A stretch of 64,000 nt of DNA from Emiliania huxleyi CCMP1516 (GCF_000372725.1 NW_005196756.1:839783-903782); one strand, 5' to 3'. Shown: positions 32,571 through 43,800, counted from the first letter of the stretch. The notes: generated from the sequence alone by a model not told the origin. Program-made: numbers and translations.

Positions 32571-33262
32571 ACTAGAGTGAGGCCCTCGACGGGCCCCGCC
32601 CCCAATGGGGCGGGGTTGAATGGGCTACAGGCTAGCCTGTAGCGCTGGCGTGGCGTTGACATGAGCACAAAGTTGCTAATGTGCGTAGACGAACAAAAAG
32701 TAGGGTTGAATTCGTCCACGTAAGGCTTGGTGAGTGCTTGGGGTGGCCTCAGGCATCCCCAAGGGAGTCGCAGCGGTGCCCCAAAAGCAGCTTTTAGCGA
32801 TTGTCGAACCTCGAAGCGCGTTCGTTTGAAGAAAGGCACACGGTACTATCGCCTATCGGGCCACGGGCGTCGGGTCACCGGGAAACGAAAATTCGACACT
32901 TTGAGGGGTGAGAGCATAGCTAGAGTTAAGCCCTTGAAGGGCCCCGCCCCCAATGGGGGCGGGGTTGAATGGGCTGGCGCTGGCGTGGCGTTGACATGAG
33001 CACGAAGTTGCTAATGTGGGTAGACGAACAAAAAGTAGGGTTGAATTCGTCCACGTAAGGCTTGGCCTTGGGGACTGGTTGGGGTGGCCTCAGGCATCTC
33101 CAAGGGAGTCGCAGCGGTGCCCCATAAGCATCTTAGCGATTGTCGAACCTCGAAGTGCGTTCGTTTGAAGAAAGGCACACGGTACTATCGCCTATCGGGC
33201 CACCGGTGTCGGGTCACCAGTACTAAACAAAAATTCGACACTTTGAGGGGTGAGAGCATACA
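32571..33262. repeat. Two tandem units of about 350 bp
   Basis: Each unit begins with a GC hairpin (GGGCCCCGCCCCC, AAT, then the complement) followed by GGTTGAATGGGCT. Both share long blocks such as GACGAACAAAAAGTAGGGTT and ACGGTACTATCGCCTATCGG. The second unit lacks about 15 bp present in the first. A fragment of the last block recurs near 33698. Confidence 0.85.
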
Positions 33263-34326
33263 GTATTGTGGCATATCATGTCACATAAGGTCAAGCTTGA
33301 CCGCAGAAGCATCAAGAAGCGGATACTCCAGCTCGACTGTGCCGGCAATGCTGCCTCCTCACGCCGGCTGGCTGCCAGCAGCCGTCGCGGCCCGTGGCGT
33401 GCACCAGAGAGGGAGAGAGGTCGAGTCCGCGTGGCTCAGGCCGGCCAGAAGGTGTGTGGCGACGGCACCGTGGCAGGAGTGCGGAGAAGAGCTCGCCGAA
33501 CGCGAGCAGCGGAAGGCCGAAGTGTGCCAGCGCGAGAGCCTCGCGAACGGGTGCAGAAAAAGCTCGCCGTGACACGATGCCGGGCGGTGGTGGTGCTCTG
33601 GCGGCTGTGCACAGTGGGAAACGTCAGGCTGCAACAGGGCAGCACGATGGTCGTGCCCCGCTGCAGCCTGGCCTGACATGCACAGGGCGAACAGAGACGG
33701 TACTATCGCCTGGCGCTCGTCTGGGCAAACTTTGACCGCCGCCACAGCTCGCCACGAGCACGCAGCGACAAAATGATGACCGTGTCGAAGTTGAGGCTGG
33801 TCGAGAGAAAGAGGCTGCCATGCGAGCCGGCAACTGGCTGGCTCGGCGTGGACAGCCGGCGGCGACTTTTTGCCGAAGAGCGTGCCTGCCGAAGAGCGAG
33901 TCTGACTCAAAGTGCACGGAGTGGGCGCCGCCGACCGTCGGGAGGAGTCCGATGGGTGCCAGGACGATCCAGAGAGCGATGAAGGCGCAAATTGCGCCGC
34001 CGAAAGTGGCGGTAGAGGCCAGGCGGTGCGCGTGGGCCGGTCGGGCCACGTCCCGGGGCGAGCGATCGAGGGCCGCGGGGCTCGCCCCGTCGGCCGAGCG
34101 GTGCGAACGGCCGGTCGCCCGCTTCGGGTTGGACCCGCCGGGTGGTCCGGCGGCGGATTGCATGGCCGGGCGGGCCTCCGGGAGGCAGCCGGGGCTGCGA
34201 CAGGGGCAGGGCAGAAAATCCCATTCGGAGAGCGTGTAGCGCGACCCGGTTGCTACTTTCAATGATAGGGAAAAGTGGATTTTTCGCGAGTGAGCGCTCC
34301 AGGCCGCTGGCCCGCTGGTGCTGGGC
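33263..34326. other. Intergenic, no gene recognised
   Basis: A leftward frame (34328-33624) has one hydrophobic stretch (ICAFIALWIVLAPIGLLP) but overlaps the start of the HIG1-domain gene and shows no recognisable domain. I leave it uncalled. Confidence 0.4.
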
Positions 34327-34815
34327 ATGTCCTCCGAGCCACCGCCACTCTACAAGCCTGAGCTGCTCGAGCCGAAGAAGAAGCTCACCCTGCTGCAGCA
34401 CTGCTACAAGGAGCCATGGATTCCGTTCGGTGCGGCGCGCCCCGGTCGACTCTTCGGCGGGTTGTAGCGCTGTCATAATCCATCCGCGAACGCTGTTCGG
34501 ACCATTCGGCCGCCGCTGCCGCCGTCACACACCCGGCCGGCGGAGCCCTGCCTCGCGCCGACGCCGCCTGCCTCTGCGGGCAGGATGCTTGGTCACCGTC
34601 GGGGCGCTCTGTACGGGCCTCGCTGGCTTCATCCAGGGGGACCAGAAGCTGATGCAGCGGATGATGCGCATGCGTGTCGTAGCGCAGGGGGCGACGGTGC
34701 GTATACGGCTGAATCCTGCGCCTGTTGTTCCGCTTCTCACCCCGCGGCCCCATGGCAGGTGCTGGCGATGGTGGTGGGCGTGGCTTCACAGGCGCTTCAC
34801 TCTCCCCGCAGATAG
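34327..34815 (+). CDS. HIG1-domain protein (RCF1/HIGD family)
   Basis: Three exons, 34327-34429, 34584-34696 and 34759-34815, sum to 273 nt (90 aa), the usual HIGD size. The protein opens MSSEPPPLYKPELLEPKKKL. It then shows the HIG1 pattern: KEPWIPFGCLVTVGALCTGL (first membrane helix), the loop QGDQKLMQRMMRMRVVAQG, and a second helix VLAMVVGVASQAL. The QRMMRxRVxAQG block is the family hallmark. HIG1/RCF1 proteins sit in the mitochondrial inner membrane and associate with cytochrome c oxidase and supercomplexes. Both introns are GT-AG. Confidence 0.88.
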
Positions 34816-35370
34816 AAAGGAAGTCCAAGACTGGACATACGCCTCGCTTTCCCCGCAGGCGGCGAGTCAGCTATCGGGCGACAAGGAGAGCGTAAAGCTC
34901 TCCGGCAAGTAGGAGCGACGCTCAAGGGGTTTTCGTGCAGTCTGAGGGGAGTCCAGAGAGCGAGAGAGGAGGGAGGAGGAGGGGAGAGGGAGAGCGTGCC
35001 CGCGCGAGCCGCGAGTCTCGTGAAGCGTGGTGCCACGATACATAAATCCAAATTGTGATCGCACGCCTAGTCGGCTGTGCTCCCAACCTCGGGGGTGCCG
35101 GCCGGCTGGGGCTGCTGAGCGTTGCTGCTGCGGTGTGCGTCGTCTCTCGTGTCAGCCGACGTGTGGCATGCGCGTTGCGCGCAGGTTGCGCTCGATCTGC
35201 CATGCCATCGGCCGATGCGGGGCCCGCGCGCGCGCGAGGACTGCCGTGGTCTGCCGACTCGCCCCCTCATTCGCCGTAACACAACGCATAAAATATCACC
35301 TTATCAGCCTACAACAGCGGCAACCGAGCCAACACCGGCTAGTGCTTCACAGCCTCCAGTGCCCCGCGCT
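34816..35370. other. Intergenic
   Basis: The 3-prime flanks of the HIG1-domain gene and of the convergent RRP1 gene meet here. I see no additional gene. Confidence 0.5.
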
Positions 35371-36481
35371 TCATGCTACGTGGCGGCTCTTTTGCTTACG
35401 CGGCTTGTTGCTCGGGGCTGGAGCGCTCCTCCGCTTGAGGCCGCCGCTTGCCTTGCGAGCGTCGCCACTCATCATCCCCCGCAGGGCGCGGCTCTTCTCC
35501 CCACGCCCAACCGCCTTGCCCGCCCCCTGCCGCGGCCGCGGCGCGTCCTCCTCCGCCAGTCTCGCCGCCGAGGCGCCGCTCTGCTCGGTGCGCTGCTCCG
35601 CCCTCCGCTGCAGCCCGTACAGCGCCTGCCGGTTCGCCTCGGCGGTGCGCGGGTCGGCCGCGAGATCAAAGAGGCGCTCGCTCAGCTCGCACAGGAGGCG
35701 GGGCAGCGGGGCGCCCTCGCCACCCTCGCCGTTGCCCGCGCCGGCCTCGCCCTCCTCGCCGGCCTCGCCCTCCGCGCCGGCCTCAATCAGCGGGTTCAGC
35801 AGCTGCTCGGTGCCGCGCTGCAGCACGTGCGGGTCTGCGACTGCTCCGAGGAGCAGCAGCGGGGGATCGAGGAGGGCCATCCACACGGCGGGCGCCGCGT
35901 CGGCTGGGAGCTCGCCCCGCAGCGCCGTCAGGTACTGGTCCAGCCCGAACAGCTGCACGCCGCGCGGTGCGCCGCTCGCGAAGAGGCCGTCTTGCAGCAA
36001 CGCGGCGAAGGCGGTGGCCGACTGCTCGTCGAGGGCGTCGGCGCAGAGGGCGCGGAGGGAATGGCGCAGCGCGAGGCGCATCAGCATGTAAAACTTGTCC
36101 AGCCGCAGCCGGTCGATGCCATGCCACTCGCGCGCCATCGTCCTCCAAAACACTCGTGTGAACAGCGGCCGCTTCTCCGCCGGCAGCGCGTGCACGAGTG
36201 CAGAGAGGCGCTCGGCGAGGTCGGCCTGCACGGGACGCTTGTCCGAGTGCCACATGCAGTAGAAGAGCGCCTTCCACACCTTGGACAGCTCGAGCTCGGT
36301 CAGGCTGTGCGCCTGCCGCAGGTAGCGGGTCACCGCCTTGACGGCGTCGTCACGGATGCTCTTGTCTGTGGCGCGGCGGCGGGCGGGCGTGAGGCGAGGG
36401 AGAGAAAGCGACACGGCGCTCGGGAGGCGCCTCACCGCTGGAGGCGAGCTGCTTTCCGAATTTGGGCGGTTGGCCACCCAT
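35371..36481 (-). CDS. RRP1: RRP1 / NOP52 ribosomal RNA processing protein
   Basis: Exons 36481-36436 and 36365-35371 sum to 1041 nt (346 aa), joined over a 70-bp GT-AG intron. The first exon gives MGGQPPKFGKQLASS, and the second continues DKSIRDDAVKAVTRYL. Family landmarks follow: ELSKVWKALFYCMWHSDKRP, and the near-invariant MAREWHGIDRLRLDKFYML. The C-terminal part is acidic and then basic (a KRRSAPAPSNKPRKQKSRH tail), typical of nucleolar proteins. RRP1 is needed for processing of 27S pre-rRNA in the large ribosomal subunit pathway. The short first exon is needed to recover the conserved FGKQLASSDK start. Confidence 0.92.
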
Positions 36482-36559
36482 CTGTGTTAGTGCCAATGCT
36501 CGCCTGTCCCCGTGTCCCGTGCCTATCAGATATAGTAAGACCGTCAAATTCTTTCGGCG

Positions 36560-36821
36560 CGCTGGTGTCGCAAGGGGGCTGAAGGCTCGGGCTGGACGCT
36601 CGAGGTGTCGGCCGACAGCAGCGGCGGCGGCGGAGCGCCCGCAGGCACGAGCCCGTTGGGCTGGTGGTACAACACCTCAGCCCACCCGGCCGGGCCACTC
36701 GGGCAGGTCGAGCTCCCAGGCGAGCGCGTACGCTTCGCGCATTTTGGTCACGCCCTCGGCCGCAGCGTTCGCGTCACACAGAGCTTCGCCCTCGATGTAG
36801 AGGAGGACAGCGGGAAGCCGG

Positions 36822-36861
<40 letters not shown>

Positions 36862-36904
36862 GTTAGCCTTGTCGGTCGGAGCCCACGGGGTGGTGAACTC
36901 GGCC
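36560..36904 (-). pseudogene. Small unrecognised gene with (AC)n insertion
   Basis: Leftward from an ATG at 36904 the frame reads MAEFTTPWAPTDKANRLP. It resumes after a 41-bp insertion with AVLLYIEGEALCDANAAAEG, VTKMREAYALAWELDLPEWP. The insertion is a dinucleotide tract plus a duplicated AACCGGCTTCC. A second frame change near 36690 precedes EVLYHQPNGLVPAG. The amphipathic, non-repetitive sequence suggests a once-real protein, but I do not recognise it. Confidence 0.4.
36824..36853. repeat. (AC)n microsatellite
   Basis: About 15 AC units flanked by an 11-bp direct repeat (GGAAGCCGGTT at 36813 and 36854). Confidence 0.95.
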
Positions 36905-37131
36905 ATGGTTGTGGCGAGGTGTGCACTGCAATCGTGAGACTGTTCCAAGGCACTGATGGGACTGTTTCTTTCACATAAATAAATAAATACAACGGACATC
37001 CCAAGCTAGGGCTGGGTCGAGGACAGACACGTCCCCACCTTTGCAGGATTTTGCAAAAGCGAGGGGGGAGGGCGCAGAAACACGTACCTTCCCGTAGCGC
37101 GGCGCAATTTTCTTCTTCGCGCTGGCTGTCA

Positions 37132-38550
37132 ATGGTATATTGCAAAATGCTGCGGCTTCTCTTCCGCGCCGATCAACACACCACGCCCTCCAAAGGCGGG
37201 GCCGTCGAGGCGTGGGTGCGCGACGAGATGGACAAGCTCGAGTCTCGTCGCGAGCGCCCAGACGAGACGGCCTGGGAAGTTGAGACGCGGGGCAGCAAGG
37301 CTCGGCGCGAAGCGGACGCCGCAGGCCTCGCGTCGCTGCCGCCCGAGCTGCTGCAGTTCGTGTGGGAGCACTCCACCGCCCGCGACCTCGCCCGCTTGGC
37401 GCTCACGAATGCTTATTGGGCACTCGCCGTTGCGCCCGCACGCCGCGACTTCTGGCAGAAGCACGATGAGATGTGCGTTGCGCTGAAGAGCGCCCGCAGC
37501 TTCGAAGACATGGAGGCTGCGTCTCAGATCTGCGCGTCGAGCACGCTGGGGATCAAGGCTCATCGCGACCTCATGCACATCGGCCTGCGCCACTTTCGAG
37601 ACGAGGAGCGCTTCGCTGAGCTGCAGCAGCAAGAGGTGGCTTCACCTCCGTACTCAGCATTGCGCGCACTCAACATCGACGGCATCAACGCGTCGGACGC
37701 CATCGCGCGGCTGGAGTGCGCGAAACAGCATTTGGTGGTCCGCGAGCGTTGGCTGATCGATGACAATCCACGCTTTCCGCTGAGCGTGGTCTCAATGGCT
37801 GAGAGTGATCTCGTCGTCGCGACCACCCTGCGACTGCTGCCCTCCGCGCTGATGGGCGTGTGCATGGACATCCTGCAAGTTTCTCCGCATCGGGGGCCGG
37901 CTGCACTCATCAGCTCCGCTCTCAGCCGCAACCTGCACCGCACCCTTTGGGATGGCCCGCTGCTCACGCAGCTGCTCGAGGAGGCGGTCGAGGTGATGAC
38001 AGGTGAGGACGACTCCGAGACAGTGGTCGTGTCCAGCCTTCTCGGGCGGCTGCCGTTCGAGCAGATCATGTGCGCGGCCAGCTCCTTCAAGCCGCTGAGC
38101 GAGCCTGGCAACATGCGCTTCTTCTTCGAGCTCTTCTTTTGCGACACGGATAACGAGCAACCCTACTTTTGCCTCGGGCACTGCAACTTTGGCTACGGTG
38201 TCTACGGTGTGAGGACGCTCTGCGAGGCAATCGACGCCCGGGCTCTGGCCGAGCTCATTGCCATCACGGTTGAAGAGGAGGTCGAGCACAAGATGAACGA
38301 CCAGGACTACGATTACGACTTCCCGCCCGACTACCACCAGCTGACGGTCGACCTACTGCGCCGCTGGGTGGAGGCCAACAATTTCCCCAAGTCGCAGCTG
38401 CCGCGCGAGGAGGAAGACGCCTTCATCGGCATTCTCACGTCGCTCCCAGACGTCATCAAGAATGAGATTTCGCGCGACGCGCTCTCCTGGGTGCTCGGAT
38501 GCAGCCGGCTGCCCGCGGCGGCGAAGCGGATCTGCAGCGGGCTTGCCTGA
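37132..38550 (+). CDS. F-box-like protein, intronless
   Basis: A 472-aa frame from the ATG at 37132 (an upstream in-frame ATG lies at 37051). Near residue 70 an F-box-like motif appears (LASLPPELLQFVWEHSTARD, LARLALTNAYWALAV). A long helical region of unknown fold follows, without LRR, kelch or WD signatures. It includes an acidic/Tyr segment (MNDQDYDYDFPPDYHQ) and ends KRICSGLA. If the F-box works, the protein would recruit an unknown target to an SCF-type ubiquitin ligase. No frame breaks were seen. Confidence 0.6.
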   Translation: MVYCKMLRLLFRADQHTTPSKGGAVEAWVRDEMDKLESRRERPDETAWEVETRGSKARREADAAGLASLPPELLQFVWEHSTARDLARLALTNAYWALAVAPARRDFWQKHDEMCVALKSARSFEDMEAASQICASSTLGIKAHRDLMHIGLRHFRDEERFAELQQQEVASPPYSALRALNIDGINASDAIARLECAKQHLVVRERWLIDDNPRFPLSVVSMAESDLVVATTLRLLPSALMGVCMDILQVSPHRGPAALISSALSRNLHRTLWDGPLLTQLLEEAVEVMTGEDDSETVVVSSLLGRLPFEQIMCAASSFKPLSEPGNMRFFFELFFCDTDNEQPYFCLGHCNFGYGVYGVRTLCEAIDARALAELIAITVEEEVEHKMNDQDYDYDFPPDYHQLTVDLLRRWVEANNFPKSQLPREEEDAFIGILTSLPDVIKNEISRDALSWVLGCSRLPAAAKRICSGLA

Positions 38551-38943
38551 AACCCAGCCATGTCATGAAGACGTTTCATTGGCGCCCGCACAAGCGAGTC
38601 GCGAGCCGCGACGGCAAACGCGCGAGACATGGCGCGCATGATGGAGCGAGAGAGTAAAGGAAGGGGACCGAGCACGCGCGAAGTGGGAGTCTATGCGCGC
38701 TGGGACTGCGCTGGGACCCACACCACACAACTGATCTGCGGGAAACGAATATCGCGTACGGTGAAGTTCAAATAAAATTCAGAGACCCACATGAAAACCG
38801 TAGTTGGCACGTCGCGCCCCACATGACGACATGACGCCCCGCTTACCCCGTGGTTACCCCTTACCCGTCCCCCTCTCAGCTCTCTCTCCACACCACAAAT
38901 ACTCACACGACACGCGCCTACTCTCTTACTCGACCACACACTC

Positions 38944-39092
38944 ATCAGCAATGAGACACCCGCCATGACCCACTTTGATGGCGGCTTTTTGGTCTTCAGC
39001 CCGGCCGTAAAGACGTAGGTGGGGCCGCGGAACTGCGTCTTGTAGACGGGGCACGCGTACTGGTCTCGGCTCGTGTCAGCCTTCTCCACCGG
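38944..39092 (-). pseudogene. C-terminal tail of an axonemal dynein heavy chain
   Basis: The frame VPVEKADTSRDQYACPVYKT, QFRGPTYVFTAGLKTKKPPS, KWVMAGVSLLM matches the extreme C-terminus of axonemal dynein heavy chains (the PVYKT...RGPTYV...LKTK...KW..AGV.LL pattern). Only this last part of about 50 residues is present. The rest of the roughly 4500-residue motor is absent, and the sequence to the right switches abruptly to TPR repeats. It marks a flagellated organism and a rearrangement. Confidence 0.7.
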
Positions 39093-39665
39093 CACAGCCT
39101 TTGGCCTTCAGCAGCGCGCCGAGGTTGCTGATCGACTGGAGCGTGCTCGGGTGCCTGTAGCCGAGCGTCTCTCGCTTCGCCTCCAGCGCCTCGCGGTACA
39201 GCGCCTCCGCGCCGTCCAGGTCGCCCTTCTTCTTCAGAAGCGCGCCGAGGTTGTTGTCTTGTTGATCGAGGCGAGCGTGCTCGGGTGCCGAACGCCGAGC
39301 GTCTCTCGCTTTGCCTCCAGCGCCTCGCGGTACAGCGCCTCCGCGCCGTCCAGGTCGCCCTGACTCTTCAGCAGCGCACCGAGCTGGTTGATCAGCGCCG
39401 ACGTCGCCCTCTCCGCCGCCTCCACCCGCTCCAGCGCCGCCCTCCCCTGCCCCGCCAGAGGCAGAGCCCCACGCAGCAACCCAAACACAGCCTTGTTGCA
39501 CTCGGTCAGGCCAACCTCCCGCTCCAGCTCGCCCAGGATCTGCTCCGTGTCCTTCGGGTTGCGGCACTCCGCCTTGCGCACATCCACCTCGGACAGCTTC
39601 TTCGCGATCGAGGCAAAGTCCTCCAACAGCGCCGTCTCAAACGCCTCCTGCTGCTCCGAGCTCAT
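39093..39665 (-). pseudogene. TPR (kinesin-light-chain-like) protein fragment
   Basis: From ATG 39665 (MSSEQQEAFETALLEDFASI), a helical N-terminal region is followed by TPRs with the pattern LGALLKSQGDLDGAEALYRE, ALEAKRETLGVRHPSTLASI. An 8-nt insertion near 39255 breaks the frame, after which two more TPR units follow in another frame. The array then ends by running into the dynein tail near 39093. Such TPR arrays are very common in this genome type. Confidence 0.65.
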
Positions 39666-39833
39666 CACCACCTCGAAGCGAGCGCCCTTGAGCACTTATT
39701 ACTTGATAGGGCCTCCGCATGGTGGTACGGCTCTACGGGACCCCGCGGGCCTCGTGTCGACTGCGTGTCGATCGTGGATTCGTGTGAACGTGTGCCCCCT
39801 CACTCTGTAGCGCTACACCGCGGCTCTATCAGA

Positions 39834-40496
39834 GGCTAGTGCCATTTCACTCTGACACGCTAATCTTGAAAACGTCTCCAACGGAGCTCCGTGTTGCATC
39901 CAGCGCCCTCCCCCGCGCTCCCTGCGGCCATGGCCGATGATCCTAGTATGAGAGGTCATCTGGCTACCGCGAGAGCGACCCAACTCGTCGACATCGTCCG
40001 ATGATGGTGCCTCAAAGTCAGCCTTCGGAGGCTATCGTGGGGTCGAGCCGGCAGTAGCCGTGACATGTGGTTCCACCACCCCTCGTAGGCTTTGCCTCTG
40101 ATCGCCACCGTTCCCAGGCTGCCTAATGGGATGGAAAGGAAGGCTCGGCGAGCGTATAGAAGCGTGCTCGACCTCGACGTGGCAGCCTGCACGGCAGCGC
40201 TGGCGGGCGCGATGAGCGTCGTGCCACCTGACCCGAGACGGGTCGCAGGCGTCGTACTGAGCGCGTCGAGACCGTGTCCTGATGTGATCTGCACGGGGAA
40301 ATCACGTCGGCGTCAAAGGAGCGACGTGCGACCTGTCAGAGCTTGATCTCCGATCTCAGCGGCGTCGAGTCGTCTCCGGCGCGCGACAAAGGTACATCCA
40401 CAGGACGCGCAGAGGCACCGACATGTACCTTTGTGCGCAAATGGTCAAATCAAGGTTTTGTAACGCGAGCTGTGCCACAGTGAAATGGCACTAGCC
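39834..40496. mobile_element. 663-bp TIR element, PIF/Harbinger-like duplication
   Basis: Perfect 18-bp terminal inverted repeats (GGCTAGTGCCATTTCACT) are flanked on both sides by AGA. A 3-bp duplication with GG-starting ends fits PIF/Harbinger. An alternative reading is a 5-bp CAGAG duplication around GCTAG ends. There is no transposase. Inside, near 40391-40434, ACAAAGGTACAT and its complement form another inverted repeat. Confidence 0.7.
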
Positions 40497-40820
40497 AGAG
40501 AGAGCTACGGCTTTACACGCCGGTCGCCGCTATACTTTACTCTTTAGCGCCTATATTGGATGGGGGAGGAGGAGGGCCACAGACCAGAGAGCAGCCTGAG
40601 CCAGGCAGCAGGGCAGAGACCAGAGTCGGCTTTTTGAATTGATCATAAACTCCCAGATACGTTAAAAACACCCCGCCACACCTCAATACATAGAAAACGC
40701 AACGTAACGTCGAGTCGTACCTCTGTGTTGACTTTGTAGAGAGCCATGCCGTCGCGCACGCGGCACGGCCCGTTGCCGCGCCCCACCGGCCACAGTGGAG
40801 CGCGGGAGGCGGAGGCCACG

Positions 40821-43800
40821 TTACTGCAGCTCGACGAGCAAATCGCCCGCCTGCACGTCGTCGCCGGACGCGACCGTCAGCTGCGCGACGCGCCCCGCGA
40901 CCGGCGCCGCCACCACCGTCTCCATCTTCATCGCCGAGAGGATGAGCATCGGTGTGCCTGCGGCGGAGGAGGGGCAGAGGCGTCTGGGGGGCGAGGGACT
41001 TGGCGACTGGCCGCGAGGGCAGAGAGCGCGGCTCGCGAACCAGCAGCCACATTCTCTCCGAGCGCCACCTTCGTCTCGACGACGACGCCCGGCATCGGTG
41101 CACCGACGCTGTTGACGTCGCCGCCGTCCGCCTTTGGCCGCTGCACCTTCGTGGCCTGTGTTCACGGCGGGAGGCGTGAAGGTGCACCATTCACAGACGT
41201 CGGCCGCTGCATCTCGTTGGCCTTGGCGGTCTTGTCCGAGATGAGGACGGAGCGCGGCATGCCGTTGAAGTTGAAGAACACCTAGAGGGCACACTCAGTG
41301 GCGCGCGTCCACGAGGGCCCGAAAGGGACGCAGCAGCCGGACCCCAAGAACACCTCGCGTGTGGCGTCCTTCTCATTGAGCATCCCGATTGCCTCGAGTG
41401 AGATCCCAATCGTTTTGCCGCGCTCGAGCTCGACGGAGATCTCCTCGCCGAGCTCGAGCGGCTCGATGTACGCGCGGGTGGGCAGCTTTGACACGTCGCC
41501 AAAGTGGTGAACGTCCGCCTTGAACTGCTCAAAGACCTTGGGGTACATGACCCACGACCTATAGACAAAGGCGGGAGGCTGCGGCAGGGCGTGCGTTGAG
41601 CCAGAGGCACGCGCGGCGTCGTTTGCATGAGGTCCGTCTCGCTCGTGGAGTCGCCGTACTTGGCCTTGAGAGCCGCCATGGACGCGTCCAAATCCAGCGG
41701 CGGCAGCTCCGCGCCCGGCCGGCCCGCAAAGACGGGCAGCTCCTTGACCACCTGAGCCTGCATCGGCTGCGGGAAGCCGCCGTGGGGGATGCCGATCGCT
41801 CCCTGGAAGTACTCCACCACGCTGGAGGGGAACGAGAGCGTCTCCGCCTGCGCGCGCACCCCCTCCTCGTCCAGGCCATTGGCCGCCATGAACTGCGCGA
41901 GGTCGCCCACCACCTTGGACGACGGCGTGACCTTGACGATGTCGCCGAGCAGCCGGTTGGCGGCGGCGTAGTTGCGCTTGACCTGAGACCACTGGTCGGC
42001 CAGCCCGAGCGAGGTGGATTGGAACTGCAGATTCCTGTTGGGCGAGATAGCGAGTCAGGGGGGGGGGGGGGGGGAGAAAGGGAGAGAAAGGGAAGAGAGA
42101 GGGAGAGGGAGAAGGATCGCACGTGTACTGCCCGCCCGGCATCTCGTGGTCGTACACCTCGGACGAGCCGCTCTTCTGCCCCGACTCGAAGGCGGCGTAC
42201 GAGAAGCGCACCGTCTCCCAGTACTCGATCAGCTTGGACAGCTCCTGCAGCTCGACGCCCGTGTCGCGCTCCCCGTTCTGCAGCGCCGCGACCAAGGAGC
42301 CCATCGATGGCTGGCTGGTCATGCCGGACATCGAGTCGACCGCACAGTCGACCGCATCGGCTCCCGCCGCCGAGCAAGCGAGCATAGAGGCGACGCCGGT
42401 GCCCGCAGTGTCGTGGGTGTGCACGTGGATCGGCAAGTTTGGGAACTCCTTGCGCAGCGCCGAGATGAGCGTGGTCGCGGCGGCGGGCTTGAGCAGGCCC
42501 GCCATGTCCTTGATGCAGAGCACGTGGATGTGGCACTCGACGAGCTGCCGCGCGAGGTCGAGCTGCGGGCGAGGCGGGCCGGGGTGAGGGCCGCGCCGGT
42601 GTGCGTGGCGCTTGCACGGGTCGGGCGCGCACGTAGTAGTCTAAGGTGTACTTGGCCTTGCTCGGGTCGGAGATGTCGCCCGTGTACGAGATCGCCGCCT
42701 CGACGACGCCGCCCGCCGCGCCGACGGCGTCCACGCCCAGCTTGAGGTTGTCCATGTAGTTGAGCGAGTCGAAGACCCGGAAGACGTCCATGCCGTTCTT
42801 GACGGCGACGTCGCAAAACCTGGCGCGGGGCGCGTACACGTGGCAGGCGGTGAGCAGATGCATGCCAAGGTAGGCCATCTCGTGGAGAGAGGAGTGGTAG
42901 GCGGGCAGCAGCAGCGCAGGGGAGGAGGAGACGAGAGAGGAAGGGCAGGAGGGGTCCTCCGCCGGCTGGTGCGCACTTGAAGACGGCGTTGTCCGGGTAA
43001 TTGGTGTAGCCGACCCCGTTGGCGCCGCGCAGCAGCATCTGGAAGGGCACGTTCGGCACGTCCTCTCGCATCTGCTGGAGGCGCTCCCACGGGCACTCGC
43101 GCAGGAAGCGGAGGCAGACGTCGAAGGTGGCGCCGCCCCAGTTCTCCAGCGAGTAGCACTTTCCGAGCACGTGCGACGTGAGCGGCGCGATGGCGAGGAT
43201 GTCCCGGGTGCGCACGCGAGTTGCGAGCAACGACTGGTGCGCGTCGCGCCAGGTGGTGTCGGTCAGCAGCAGACCCTGGCTCTGCCGCACCGCCTTTGCG
43301 AACCCCTCGGGCCCCTCCTCAGTCAGCACCTGCTTGAGGCCGCGAGGCTGCAAGGTAGTAGGCGACGCCGCGATCAGAGGCGTGACGCGCGGCGTCACAG
43401 GGCCAGACGCGCCGGCGGCGGTGCGGCCGTTGACGACGAGGTCGCCTGGGGCGGGGAGGGAGCGGCGTCAGGCGAGAGCACGGCCTGAGACGCCGGAGGG
43501 CGGCGCGGCGGCGCGGCAGCTCTAGCGCGCCAAGGTAGTTGAGCAGCCTAAAAGATTGATTTGCATCTCTAAGAGTTGAGCTTTGACTCTCGGTGAGCTG
43601 CTCTCTAAGTATTGCTTCTGGCCGCGGTCGCGCGCGTCGGTGAAGTCGAGGAGCTGCGGGTTGTCTCCGATGAACGAAGTCGTGGCATGCCCCGAGACGA
43701 AGTCGGGGTGCTTGAGCACGTTGAGGATGAACGGGATGTTGGTCTTGACGCCTACGTGTACCATACCTCCAGGGTATCGAATCCAGTGTGGGTTCAGCCC

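Noticed and set aside
33624-34328. Leftward frame with one hydrophobic segment
   Set aside because: It starts within the 5-prime region of the HIG1-domain gene on the opposite strand, lacks a recognisable domain and is flanked by no splice or promoter signals.
41596-42745. Long rightward frames opposite pyruvate carboxylase
   Set aside because: They are antisense shadows of GC-rich exons. The leftward frames match every conserved block of the enzyme.
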